Assembly: GCF_033807575.1 (NCBI RefSeq)
Contig: NC_084710.1
Location: forward strand, 20,750,357-20,814,356
DNA: 64,000 bases
Reading direction: 5' to 3'
Source of the DNA: Cydia pomonella
Taxonomy: Eukaryota > Arthropoda > Insecta > Lepidoptera > Tortricidae
Made by a program: the position numbers and the translations under genes. The notes under the pieces are model-generated. The model was given only the letters and a program-made list of their open reading frames with translations, was not told where the DNA came from and made no database searches. Below, piece after piece: positions 53,047 through 64,000 of the stretch (the stretch's first letter is position 1; each line of letters opens with the position of its first letter).

Positions 53047-55037
53047 CCGGATGAAGTCCAAGTTCTCATGATGGAGTCAGGAGTTGGTCACCAGAACTCC
53101 TAATCTACTAATTATAATCCCATCGTGTTTGGGCTCAAAAGATTTGCCCTGACGAACACCATCGATCTAGATGAGGTCCAGGGTCTCATGATGGAGTCAG
53201 GAGTTGGTCACTAGAACTCCTAATCTACTCATTATAATTCCATCGTGTTTGGGCTCAACAGAGTTGCCCTGATGAGCACCTTCAATCTAGATGAGGTCCA
53301 GGGTCTCATGATGGAGTCAGGAGCTGGTCACCAGAACTCCTAATGTACTCATCATAACTCCATCGTGTTTGGGTTCAATAGAGTTGCCCTGACGAGCACC
53401 ATCAATCTAGATGAGGTCCAGGGTCTCATGATTGAGTCAGGAGCTGGTCACCAGAACTCCTAATCTACTCATCATAACTCCATCGTGTTTGGGCTCAATA
53501 GATTTGCCCTGATGAACACCATCGATCTAGATGAGGCCCAGGGTCTCATGATGGAGTCAGGAGTTGGTCACCAGAACTCCTAATCTACTCATCATAACCT
53601 CATCGTGTTCGGGCTCAATAGATTTGCCCTGACGAGCATCATCAATCTAGATAAAGTCCAGGGTCTCATGATGGAGTCAGGAGTTGGTCACTAGAACTCC
53701 TAATCTACTCATTATAATTCCAACGTGTTTGGGCTCAAAAGATTTGCCCTGATGAGCACCATCGATCTAGATGAGGTCCAGGGTCTCATGATGGAGTCAG
53801 GAGTTGGTCACCAGAACTCCTACTCTACTCATCATAACTCCATCGTGTTTGGGCTCAATAGAGTTGCCCTGACGAGCACCTTCAATCTAGATGAGGTCCA
53901 GGGTCTCATGATGGAGTCAGGAGCTGGTCACCAGAACTCCTAATCTACTCATCATAACTCCATCGTGTTTGGGTTCAATAGAGTTGCCCTGACGAGCACC
54001 ATCAATCTAGATGAGGTCCAGGGTCTCATTATGGAGTCAGGAGCTGGTTACCAGAACTCCTAATCTACTCATCATAACTCCATCGTGTTTGGGCTCAATA
54101 GATTTGCCCTGATGAACACCATCGATCTAGATGAGGCCCAGGGTCTCATGATGGAGTCAGGAGTTGGTCACCAGAACTCCTAATCTACTCATCATAACCT
54201 CATCGTGTTCGGGCTCAATAGATTTGCCCTGACGAGCATCATCAATCTAGATAAAGTCCACGGTCTCATGATGGAGTCAGGAGTTGGTCACTAGAACTCC
54301 TAATCTACTCATTATAATTCCAACGTGTTTGGGCTCAAAAGATTTGCCCTGATGAGCACCATCGATCTAGATGAGGTCCAGGGTCTCATGATGGAGTCAG
54401 GAGTTGGCCACCAGAACTCCTAATCTACTCATCATAACTCCATCGTGTTTGGGCTCAATAGATTTGCCCTGATGAACACCATCGATCCAGATGAGGTCCA
54501 GGGTCTCATGATGGAGTCAGGAGTTGGTCACCAGAACTCCTAAACTACTCATCATAACCTCATCGTGTTTGGGCTCAATAGATTTGCCCTGACGAGCATC
54601 ATCAATCTAGATAAAGTCCAGGGTCTCATGATGGAGTCAGGAGTTGGTCACTAGAACTCCTAATCTACTCATTATAATTCCAACGTGTTTGGGCTCAAAA
54701 GATTTGCCCTGACGAGCACCATCGATCTAGATGAGGTCCAGAGTCTCATGATGGAGTCAGGAGTTGGTCACCAGAACTCCTAATCTACTCATCATAACTC
54801 CATCGTGTATGGGCTCAATAGAATTGCCCTGACGAGCACCATCAATCTAGATCAGGTCCAGGGTCTCATGATGGACTCAGGAGTTGATCACCAGAACTCC
54901 TAGTCTATTCATCATAACTCCATCGTGTTTGGGCTCAAAAGATTTGCCCTGACGAGTACCATCGATCTAGATTAAGTCGAGGGTCTCATGATGGCCTCAG
55001 TAGTTGGTCACCAGAACTCCTAATCTATTCATCATAC
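53047..55037 (+). repeat. 120-bp satellite array A1, about 16.6 units
   Basis: Head-to-tail units of exactly 120 bp, marked by 'catcgtgtttgggctcaa', 'gatttgccctgacgagcacc', 'ggtctcatgatggagtcagg' and 'agttggtcaccagaactcct'. Variants recur every five units (600 bp), for example the 'gataaagtcca' variant at 53651 and 54251 and the 'gaggcccaggg' variant at 53531 and 54131. 120 is divisible by three, so short frames appear; they are not genes. Confidence 0.95.
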
Positions 55038-55637
55038 CTAATGGTAATTTGATGGTGCTTGTCGGAGTAAATCTATTGAGCCCAAACACGATGGAGTTAT
55101 GATAAATAGATTACGAGTTCTGGTGACCAACTCCTGACTCCATCATGAGACCCTGGACTTCATCTAGATCGATGGTACTCGTCAGGGCAAATCTTTTGAG
55201 CCCAAACACGATGGAATTATAATGAGTAGATTAGGAGTTCTAGTGACCAACTCCTGACTCCATAATGAGACCCTGAACATCATCTAGATTGATGGTGCTC
55301 GTGAGGGCAAATCTATTGAGCCCAAACACGATGGAGTTATGATGAGTAGATTAGGAATTATGGTGACCAACTCCTGACTCCATCATGAGACCCTGGACGT
55401 CATCTAGATGGATGGTACTCGTCAGGGCAAATCTTTTGAGCCCAAACACGATGGAATTATAATGAGTAGATTAGGAGTTCTAGTGACCAACTCCTGACTC
55501 CATCATGAGACCCTGGACCTCATCTAGATCGATGGTGTTCGTCAGGGCAAATCTTTTGAGCCCAAACACGATGGGATTATAATTAGTAGATTAGGAGTTC
55601 TGGTGACCAACTCCTGACTCCATCATGAGAACTTGGA
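55038..55637 (-). repeat. 120-bp satellite array A2, five units, inverted
   Basis: Same unit in opposite orientation, meeting A1 head-on near 55038. The outermost unit shares the private variant 'attagtagattagg' with the outermost unit of A1. Confidence 0.95.
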
Positions 55638-55968
55638 CTTCATCCGGGTCAAAAATAATAATGCAAACCCTAACGTAATTTCAAGTGAAAATGCGTTTTT
55701 CAGAAAATCGCAGCCAAATAACACTAGACCTTACTCATAGTGTTGTGTTCCTGCCGGTGAGTAAGGTTGCCAGAGCTCAACGAGGGGCGGGAGGGGGTTA
55801 GGGTCGGCAACGCGCATGTAACTCCTCTGGAGTTGCAGGCGTACATATGCGGGCCGTATGCTTGTTTGCAACCGACTTAGTATTAAAAAAAAAGTAACAC
55901 TGAAAATCCATCAATAAGCGAGTCTGTTAGGCATACTGTAAAAAATGAACTTTTATTAAGATTTTCTG
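55638..55968 (-). repeat. Right arm of inverted duplication in unit A, with R2
   Basis: Inverse copy of 52726-53046, including R2 (55685-55892 plus) and the stretch 'aggcatactgtaaaaaatga'. Confidence 0.85.
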
Positions 55969-56486
55969 TCTATTGATAGTCTGTAAACTTAGTAGTAGTG
56001 TACATAAAAAAAAAACTACTGTGCATATACAATAAAATAAAGAGTGCCCATATGATATCATATGACACTAAAATTAATGTTGCTTGAAATTATATTGAAA
56101 ACTATCAAGATTATTCTAGTCTGCATTGAAACGCGCGTCGCGTTGCCGGCGCTCGCGTACCGAGCGCCAACGCCATCTATCGAGCGTTATTTCGTGAAAT
56201 CGGAGAACGCTCCAAGGATTAAGGGCTCTTAATACTTTCATTGTATTTCTATGCAAAATATATCTTAATATACTTCTTAGGTCCTATGCTATACATTTGC
56301 CCATCGTTTATATATTTGCCGTTGTTGAATTTGCACACTGTATACCTATTTCTTGCTATATGGCTATATACATATCGCATTCTCTTTTTTTATGTGAATA
56401 TCCATTTATTTCTACGATATTTCACAGAATTAAACAGAAATCAGAAATCATCGCATTTATTCGTGATAAAATAAATAATAAATAAA

Positions 56487-56750
56487 TATTATAGGACATT
56501 ATTACACAAATTGACTAATTCCCACAGTAAGCTCAATAAGGCTTGACTGTGTTGAGGGTACTTAGACAACGATATATATAATATATAAATATTTATAAAT
56601 ACTTAAATACATAGAAAACACCCATGACTCAGGAACAAATATCCATGCTCATCACACGAAAAAATGCCCTTACCAGGATTTGAACCCGGGACCATCGGCT
56701 TCATAGGCATGCAGGGTCACTACCCACTAGGCCAGACCGGTCGTCGTCTA
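56487..56750 (-). mobile_element. tRNA-derived SINE, family S2, full length (minus)
   Basis: Complement of the head (B box 'tttgaacccggg', 'actaggccagaccggtcg') and tail as in 57072-57327, with which it forms an inverted pair about 0.3 kb apart. Confidence 0.85.
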
Positions 56751-56989
56751 ACATACAAAATATAGCATAACAAAAGAAATAAATTATTAAACGTAGAATA
56801 AATAAATAGTTTACCACGAAATGGTCCCACCTCAGCATAAATGCTAACCGAAACAGTCGAATTCTTTTATTATATTTCGTGAAATATTGTAAAAAACAGG
56901 CTAAATCAAACACAGACTGACATCAGAATGATGAATCATATTATTTCTCGCCTGCGCCAATATATTTATACCTACGCAAGTTTGTCCCA

Positions 56990-57010
56990 TATATATATAT
57001 ATATATATGT
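56990..57010. repeat. AT microsatellite
   Basis: Pure TA run of about 20 bp. Confidence 0.8.
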
Positions 57011-57071
57011 AAATACGAGCGTCGTAATCATCGATGTCTAAATAACATGATTCAAATATCATTTTAATGTA

Positions 57072-57327
57072 ATGCGACGACCGGTCTGGCCTAGTGGGTA
57101 GTGACCCTGCCTACGAAGCTGATGGTCCCGGGTTCAAATCCTGGTAAGGGCATATATTCGTGTGATTAGCATGGATATTTGTTCTTGAATCATGGGTGTT
57201 TCTATGTATTTAAGTATTTATAAATATTTATATATTATATATATCGTTGTCTAAGTACTCTCAACGCAAGCCTTATTGAGCTTACTGTGGGACTTGTCAA
57301 TTTGTGTAATAATGTCCTATAATAAAA
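57072..57327 (+). mobile_element. tRNA-derived SINE, family S2, full length
   Basis: Head 'gaccggtctggcctagtggg', B box 'gggttcaaatcc', body 'gaatcatgggtgtttc', tail 'ttattgagcttactgtggga', ending in 'aataatgtcctataataaaa'. Confidence 0.88.
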
Positions 57328-57344
57328 AATGACAGTATAAATTA

Positions 57345-57460
57345 TTTATTTGTTAATTTAAACTTTATTGCACGATATAAAATTGTACAAATGGCGGACT
57401 TAATGCCTGAAGGCATTCTCTACCAGTCAACCATTGGGTCGAACAGAAACTTGCAGTTAG
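57345..57460 (-). repeat. LINE-tail-like repeat, copy 2
   Basis: 'tttattgcacgatataaaat', 'cctgaaggcattctctacca' and 'accattgggtcgaacagaaa' match 2755-2880 in order. Confidence 0.55.
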
Positions 57461-57501
57461 TGCAGGATTGTGCACCATTAGAGGGAATATGAAACACAAA
57501 T

Positions 57502-57770
57502 TCACGGCCCTATTCGAAGAATGAAATACGGAAAAGATAAGATAACGATAAGTTCTCAATTAGATATCGTTTGTATGCCGTATAATTGACAGAAGCAGCA
57601 CGATTCGGGCAACCAAAGTCACCTTGACGTTAGCAATATCGTAAAAGATCTTATTGAGATCACAACAGAATCGAAATAAAAGTCAATTATGACATATCGT
57701 TTAGTTATCGATCTTTTCAATCTCTATCCAAGATCTTAAGAATCTCTCAATCATTCTTCGAATCGGGCAC
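57502..57770. repeat. MITE M2, copy 2
   Basis: Inverted ends GGCCCTATTCGAAGAATGA and 'tcattcttcgaatcgggc'. Same family as 31050-31287. Confidence 0.8.
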
Positions 57771-57843
57771 GAAGTTATTCTCAGCAATATAACAATATTC
57801 TAGGTATACACGTACACATATAAAAATAATAGCAATATATACC

Positions 57844-57848
<5 letters not shown>

Positions 57849-57885
<37 letters not shown>
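57849..57885. repeat. AT microsatellite
   Basis: Pure AT run of about 35 bp. Confidence 0.9.
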
Positions 57886-57886
<1 letters not shown>

Positions 57887-58114
57887 AAGTATACAAGTAA
57901 TATGCGGATCATTTACGTATACGTTCAGTATACGTTTGAATTGGCCTGGAAGTTCGATAATTTTATTTATACTAATGCAAAAATCAATAGGTACCATTTA
58001 TTTTCGATTCTATTCTATAACCCTTCAAGCAACACCGGAAAAGGAGTCGGCATTCGCACTATTTCCCCTCTGCCGAAGCACATGCCCAATTGGGCATAGC
58101 TTAGCGCGTGTTGT

Positions 58115-58447
58115 GACTCGTCCGTACATGTACAAAAAAAGATGTACAAGATTCCCCCCGCAAAATAAGTTTTCGGCAAAAATGTCATTTTTGGTACAAG
58201 CTTTTATCGCTGACTGTACTTTTTTCCACAGACAACTAATACTCATCGAGACAATTCTAAAAACCATAAACACAATTAGGTTGCGTTATTTTATCACAGA
58301 GTTCATATAGCTACCTCCTGTCTCCATCATCAGATCAGCTTGATGGTACCATAATATTGCATTGTCACCCGACTTACATATGTATGCAAATTTTCAGCTT
58401 CATCGGAAACCGGGAAGTGGGTCAAATTTAACTTGCAAGATTTGTCG
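58115..58447 (-). repeat. Dispersed repeat E, copy 2
   Basis: Inverse of 49745-50042, with small indels. Confidence 0.85.
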
Positions 58448-58594
58448 CATACATACTAACACAAGTTAAAGCTTGTAAGAATTCGTTTTGTACGGTAAGA
58501 TATCGCTTGGGCACCTCCCTACCGAAATTGAGAACATTTCATATTTTTAAGTGCTACTTTTTATTGTCTACATCGAAAGAACGCACTAATTTAA

Positions 58595-60621
58595 GAGCCC
58601 ATATTCCTTGGAGCATTCTCCGATTTCACGAAATAACGCTCGATAGATGGCGTTGGCGCTCGGTACGCGAGCGCCGGCAACGCGACGCGCGTTTCAATGC
58701 AGACTAGAATAATCTTGATAGTTTTCAATATAATTTCAAGCAACATTAATTTTAGTGTTATATGATATCATATGGGCACTCTTTATTTTATTTTATATGC
58801 ACAGTAGTTTTTTTTAATGTACACTACTACTAAGTGTACAGACTACAGAGTGTATATGTAATAAAGAGCCCAAACACGATGGAGTTATTATGAGTAGATT
58901 AGGAGTTCTGGTGACCAACTCCTGACTCCAGCATGAGACCCCGGACCTCATCTAGATTGATGGTGCTCGTCAGGGCAAATCTTTTGAGCCCAAGCACGAT
59001 GGAATTATAATGAGTAGATTAGGAGTTCTAGTGACCAACTCCTGACTCCATCATGAGACCCTGGACTTTATCTAGATTGATGGTGCTCGTCAGGGCAAAT
59101 CTATTGAGCCCAAACACGATGAGGTTATGATGAGTAGTTTAGGAGTTCTGGTGACCAACTCCTGACTCCATCATGAGACCCTGGACCTCATCTAGATCGA
59201 TGGTGTTCATCAGGGCAAATCTATTGAGCCCAAACACGATGGAGTTATGATGAGTAGATTAGGAGTTCTGGTGACCAACTCCTGACTCCATCATGAGACC
59301 CTGAACCTCATTTAGATCGATGGTGCTCATCAGGGCAAATCTATTGAGCCCAAACACGATGGAGTTATGATGAGTAGATTAGGAGTTCTGGTGACCAACT
59401 CCTGACTCCATCATGAGACCCTGGACCTCATCTAGATCGATGGTGTTCGTCAGGGCAAATCTATTGAGCCCAAATACGATGGAGTTATGATGAGTAGATT
59501 AGGAGTTCTAATGACCAACTCCTGACTCAATCATGAGACCCTGGACCTCATCTAGATTGATGGTGCTCGTCAGGGCAACTCTATTGAGCCCAAACACGAT
59601 GAGGTTATGATGAGTAGATTAGGAGTTCTGGTGACCAACTCCTGACTCCATCATGAGACCCTGGACCTCATCTAGATCTATGGTGCTCGTCAGGGCAAAT
59701 CTTTTGAGCCCAAACACGATGGAATTATAGAGATTAGGAGTTCTAGTGACCAACTCCTGACTCCATCATGAGACCCTGGACCTCATCTAGATCGATGTTG
59801 TTCGTCAGGGCAAATCTTTTGAGCCCAAACACGATGGGATTATAATGAGTAGATTAGGAGTTCTGGTGACCAACTCCTGACTCCATCATGAGAACTTGGA
59901 CTTCATCCGGGGCAAAAATAATAATGCAAACCCTAACGTAATTTCAAGTAAAAATGCGTTTTTCAGAAAATCGCCATAATCCATCGAATTATATCATCGA
60001 TTACGAACGCAACGAATGCCTTACAATCGAGCACAGGTCCGTCCTCTAAGCGCGCTCCGCGCGGACTGAGAGCGTGGCGTCCGTGCTGCGTGATTTATAC
60101 GTGTTTTAAAAAAATATAAATTTACGGCAATGTAGGTCCCATAGTAATGATTTTTTTTTATAGGTTAACATAAAGTTACAATTTGCTATAATATTATTTT
60201 TAAAGCAAAATATGCGTACAATTTGCGGAAAAAAAATCGCCAAAAAAATGAAGAAAACTCGGAAGGTATTTTATCAGTTTTTTCAAATGAATCTTCGATT
60301 GTTAATCATTCCAGCCCCTCGTACGAGATATGTTGAATCAAATTGTAGTCATTCATGTACCAAATGATTCTTGTTTACAGCAAAATTGAGAACCGAAACG
60401 CCACATCTCACTGCAAAATTTGGAAAAGACTCCCAAAAAAACTCATTAAAAAAGAGGTTTAAAAGAGAAAATGAAAATTTGAACTGTTGGAGCCGCTAGT
60501 TTAGGAAACGATTATTTAAGTACGTTACCAGTTTTTGAATAAATACTAATAGTTACGTCGTAATCTTGAATGAAAAAGGAAGCATTTTACAAAATACGCT
60601 CGTCTGTAGGAATAAGGACTC
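58595..60621 (-). mobile_element. TTAA-bounded satellite-bearing unit B
   Basis: Bounded by TTAA at 58591-58594 and 60622-60625. Read on the minus strand it starts TTAAGAGTCCTTATTCC, as unit A does, and ends GGAATATGGGCTCTTAA. It has the same left region (about 60000-60621), one satellite array and the same right region (58595-58845), but neither R2 nor the inverted array half. It is thus the simpler form of the unit. It lacks any transposase. Confidence 0.65.
58867..59912 (-). repeat. 120-bp satellite array B, about 8.7 units
   Basis: Same 120-bp unit, minus orientation, with a 10-bp deletion near 59730 that shifts the register. Confidence 0.95.
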
Positions 60622-60625
60622 TTAA

Positions 60626-61187
60626 GGTACCCGTATTTTTTTTATTTTGCGTAAGTCCTATATTTTGGTCATAAAATCTATTTATATTGTTACTTGAAAC
60701 AAAAGGGCGTATGTAACAAACGTCATTTGTGAGAATCGTGACGTCACGGATCTGTTTCATACACTGGAAAAAACGTTGAATTAATTTACGTTTGAGCATA
60801 GGCAACAGTGCGAGTGACATAACCTCAAACGTTAAAAATAAAATCACAAATTAACAAGTGTCACAAACGTCAAAACTCAAGTCAAACGATGGTTTTCATC
60901 CCGTTTTCAATGACAATGACAATGTCAACCCAATCGGAAATCATTTTTTTGCTTGTAGTGGCAGAACTGAAGGAGCTGGGTGACGTCAATTTCCGTTTTA
61001 ACTATTTTTAGAGATTTTGAATACAAAAATTCGTAAAAAATATATAAAAAAAATTTTTTTTGTAATCGACAGGAGCCCCTCTCGAAATGGTTTTCGATTT
61101 AGGGATATTGAAAATTTTGAAATGTTGTCAATTGTAACTTTATCGAGCTTGATTCAGTTTTTGTTTGCGAAGTCAACCGCTCTCAGC
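60626..61187. other. Unassigned DNA
   Basis: Nothing recognised before repeat F. Confidence 0.35.
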
Positions 61188-61312
61188 AGTGGCTGCATGG
61201 TTCCATGTTTATCACTTGTCACTATGCCCGTCACTTTCCCGCTTACATACTTGTTAGAAAGTGACAGGCATGGTGACAAATGATCAAGATCCGACCATCT
61301 TAGCCCTACAGA
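61188..61312 (+). repeat. Dispersed repeat F, copy 2
   Basis: Matches 9655-9780. The overlapping 88-codon frame is not regarded as a gene. Confidence 0.65.
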
Positions 61313-62724
61313 TCCGCTAGTTACCTAATTAAGTTGCAAAATATCACAAGCATGTCAATAAACTTGGAAACCGTTTCAAACAATTGCAATAAATACATTC
61401 GAATAGGTCAATATACCTATGACCCATTAGGCATTCACCCATAATTATACTTGAACCTACGAGCGCGATCAATATTGCCTATGCTAGAGACAATTAAATA
61501 GTACAGATTACTAATCGATACAAAATATTCCTTATTACAGTGCGACATGAAGGAGTACAAATTAAATAAACTAGAAATAAACAATTTCCATGCAAAATTG
61601 TTGCCATGTTTAAGCATTATTACATCAAAAATATGACAGTTACGAAGGAAGTGGCGCCCTCATTTATTTTCTACTATTTTACGCACTGCTCCTATTCTTG
61701 TAGATGGAAATAGAATTAGACCGTGCTTTGGACTTTGCAATGACAAAGTATTGGTATTTTTTTAAATTTCCAAATATATTTAATTCTTTGAATTTATAGC
61801 ACACATTAAGACATGAGCGACCTAAGTATCGTTGTGGGATGGACATGAATGAGCTATATGCAAGGGTTCTAACCGAAAAGTTTTACAAATACCTCTGTTC
61901 GCTATGTTAATAGTTTTGACTGTACATTTAATGATTCAAAGTCCTTTTATTTACTTCTTTGTGTACTAAAATATTTATTCTACATAACAAATGCAATCAG
62001 TTACTGTTTATGTTTATTCAATAACTATGTCAATAGTTAATAAGGCAGTGGCAGTGACTGATGGTCACAGGTACGATTATTAATATAATATTGAATTCAA
62101 TAAAATACTGGGTGATTTTGGAGTTCATGATCTTGAATGTCAAAAATGTATTAAAATACTAAACAAATCCGTAAAAATCGCAAAAAACAATCCGTGAGTG
62201 GACACCGAAGTAGACGATACGTTCATACGTATCGTCAGCTCATGCCCAGGTATATCTTTTGACATTCGGTTCGGGATCATGACCCCAAAATCAATACTCC
62301 ACTAATTCGGTACTTATACACTAACATGCAGCGATTGCAGAAGACAATGGCCGTTCGATTTTAGCCCGGAACATGGAGAGTCCCTGGGGTAAATGAAATG
62401 ATTTTGATTTAGATTTGTTTTGGATCAAAAGTGACGTTTAAATTATTTTATTTTATGAATATCTATCGCGCGAACTGAAGAAAATTTTATTCGAAAACTC
62501 ATTCAAACCACCGTATCCTTGCGCAATTAATTCCAAGTTCAAACTGTTGTTCTATGTAACTTACGGTCGTTATGCGTAGTGGAACAGTTTTATATAAATA
62601 GTAGATAAGTCGCGATGTGAATATTGAGCAATATATGCCAAATAGTGAAATTGTACAGATGACTCGCAACCTAGAGTAAGCTTTGGGAACCCCTGGTCTA
62701 GTCTAGAGCAATAATACTAATATT
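61313..62724. other. Unassigned AT-rich DNA
   Basis: No gene recognised. Confidence 0.4.
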
Positions 62725-63020
62725 TCAGCCTATATGTCCCACTGTCGGCACATGCCTCCTCTTATGCGCGAGAGGGCTTGGATTACAATCACCACGCTGG
62801 CCCAACGCGGGTTAGAGACTACACATACAACTTTGAATTTCTTTGCGAATGTAAGCAGGCTTCCTCACGATGTTTTCCAACATAGAAAATCTAGTGGTAA
62901 CTATCAAATATTATTCCATAGATAATTCCCGAATAACTCATTGGTACGAGCCAGGATTTAAACCCATAACCTCCGGATTGGAAGTCGGACATCAGATCCA
63001 CTCGGCCAACCCCGCTTACT
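62725..63020 (-). mobile_element. tRNA-derived SINE, family S1 relative (minus)
   Basis: Complement of a tRNA-like head at 62940-63015 ('gagccaggatttaaaccca', 'ccactcggccaaccccgc') plus body ('ttcctcacgatgttttcc'). The 3' part 'gtcccactgtcggcacatgc' differs from the S1 tail and is a tail I recognise from other lepidopteran retroposons. Confidence 0.75.
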
Positions 63021-63344
63021 AGATAAAGGAAAAAAATCAGCATTTATAGTCGAGTGGAACCAGTGTTAGAATTCCAGGGATAAATGTAGCTTACAGCAAT
63101 CCTTTGGGGATATCTCGTTGTGCTTACCTAGGTATTTTTATTTTCTTTGTTACAAATCTGCGCACACAAGCTGAATCTTACCTCTATTGTTGGAGATACA
63201 AAGGCCCTATTTTTAAGTAAACCGCAAAAAAAGAACTATTCAAGAGATTACATACCCAATGTAAAGTAAAACGCATTGTTGTTTTCTTGGAAATCTTAGT
63301 ACTGAGAAGAATAAAATATATATTTTTATAAATTAGAAGCCCTA

Positions 63345-63526
63345 TTAGCTGTAAGAGCGTGCGACTTGCATTCCGGAGGTCAGGGGCTCAAATCCCGGCT
63401 CGTACTAATGAGTTTTTCGGAGCTAATGTACGAAAAATTATTCGATAATACCAGTCGCTGTTTGGTGAAGGAAAACATCGTGAGGAAACCGGACTAATCC
63501 GAATAAGGCCTAGTTTACACTCTGGG
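63345..63526 (+). mobile_element. tRNA-derived SINE, family S1, 3'-truncated
   Basis: 'gtaagagcgtgcgacttgca', B box 'ggctcaaatcc', 'gaaggaaaacatcgtgagg' and 'aataaggcctagtttacac', then breaks off. Confidence 0.8.
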
Positions 63527-63689
63527 AAGATACAACAGTCATGCAGCTGCAGATATGCAGCGTCACATTTAGGAATACAGAGACCTACTGAGCATGAAAA
63601 ATCCACAAGAAAATGTTTATAAAATGTATGGAACCTTAAACAATCAACTATAATATATTAACTAAGGCACGATAGGGTAAGACTATCAC

Positions 63690-63840
63690 CGGGGCAAGAC
63701 TAATACTTAGTTAGCTAAGTTAGCTAAAACGAGGTAACGCTACTTTAACCACCCCAGCTAGTAGGGAAAGAGGAGAATCATCATACTACCTATATATTAG
63801 TCTTGCCCCGTGCAAAATAAACTATGTTCGTCTTATCCCA
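63690..63840. repeat. Short inverted-repeat element
   Basis: 'ccggggcaagactaata' and 'tattagtcttgccccg' are inverted ends, with an outer pair 'gatagggtaagact' and 'tcttatcccacctta'. Confidence 0.65.
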
Positions 63841-64000
63841 CCTTATATAAAAATCATGAAAATATTCTTATGGAGAGTAGGTATAATGATTATAGATATA
63901 TATTATATCCTTCTTATTACTAAATACGTTTCCATCAACCCTCAAACCACTAATTTTAGTATCGTATAACCGTAATGGTGCTTCGATGTTATTGCCGTGA

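Larger units (their letters stand above)
52042..56228 (+). mobile_element. TTAA-bounded satellite-bearing unit A
   Basis: Bounded by TTAA at 52038-52041 and 56229-56232. The left end TTAAGAGTCCTTATTCC and the inverted right end TTAAGAGCCCTTAATCC form a short imperfect terminal repeat. Inside are a 0.68-kb left region (52042-52725), the 120-bp satellite array, and a right region (about 55970-56228). Both outer regions recur inverted in unit B. No transposase is present. It looks like a non-autonomous DNA transposon that carries a satellite; TTAA is the piggyBac-type target, but the ends do not resemble the piggyBac at 32692. Confidence 0.65.

Noticed and set aside
53725..53943. 72-codon frame in the satellite
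   Set aside because: Product of the 120-bp period; neighbouring units carry stops in the same frame.
57072..57145. Functional tRNA gene
   Set aside because: Same reason: head of the S2 SINE, repeated at 48104 and 56750.
53047..59912. CRISPR array
   Set aside because: Units are continuous 120-bp satellite copies without unique spacers, in a eukaryotic genome.
61017..61283. 88-codon plus-strand gene
   Set aside because: Overlaps dispersed repeat F and an A/T-run; no domain.

Overview
The window looks like a piece of a lepidopteran (moth or butterfly) nuclear genome. It is AT-rich and has long introns with GT-AG borders. It is filled with repeat types I recognise from Lepidoptera: tRNA-headed SINEs, RTE-type LINEs, piggyBac and Ty3/gypsy debris, and short inverted-repeat elements such as the AACCGACTTCAAAAA type. 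No species can be named from sequence alone.

One host gene can be assembled by hand, on the minus strand, from about 36.24 kb down to 13.535 kb. Seven coding exons join with matching splice phases (1,1,1,2,0,1) into a 275-residue protein. In order it has a signal peptide, two six-cysteine modules (one per exon, EB/EGF-like spacing), one transmembrane helix, and a basic Ser/Arg-rich cytoplasmic tail with two RRGS motifs. I do not recognise a named orthologue. Its first three coding exons are each followed, on the downstream (intron) side, by tandem decayed copies of that exon's own 3' part and splice donor. This is the most unusual feature of the gene.

Layout. 0-13.5 kb: repeat-rich 3' flank with a nearly full-length RTE LINE (about 3.75-7.0 kb) carrying one frameshift. 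13.5-36.2 kb: the host gene, with LINE, SINE and MITE debris in its introns and a piggyBac deletion derivative (32,692-34,269) sitting inside a 135-bp tandem repeat in intron 1. 37.5-39.7 kb: a Ty3/gypsy deletion derivative with two matching 90-bp LTRs and a 5-bp target duplication. 39.7-52 kb: SINEs, MITEs and unassigned AT-rich DNA. 52.04-60.62 kb: two related units (A and B) in opposite orientation, each bounded by TTAAGAG(T/C)CC ends and each carrying an array of a 120-bp satellite. Unit A also holds an inverted duplication of its own array edge, and the array shows a 600-bp higher-order period. 60.6-64 kb: more SINE and MITE copies.

Nothing indicates a bacterial, viral or CRISPR locus. 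The candidates for undescribed biology are the exon-edge tandem duplications in the receptor-like gene and the satellite-bearing TTAA units.
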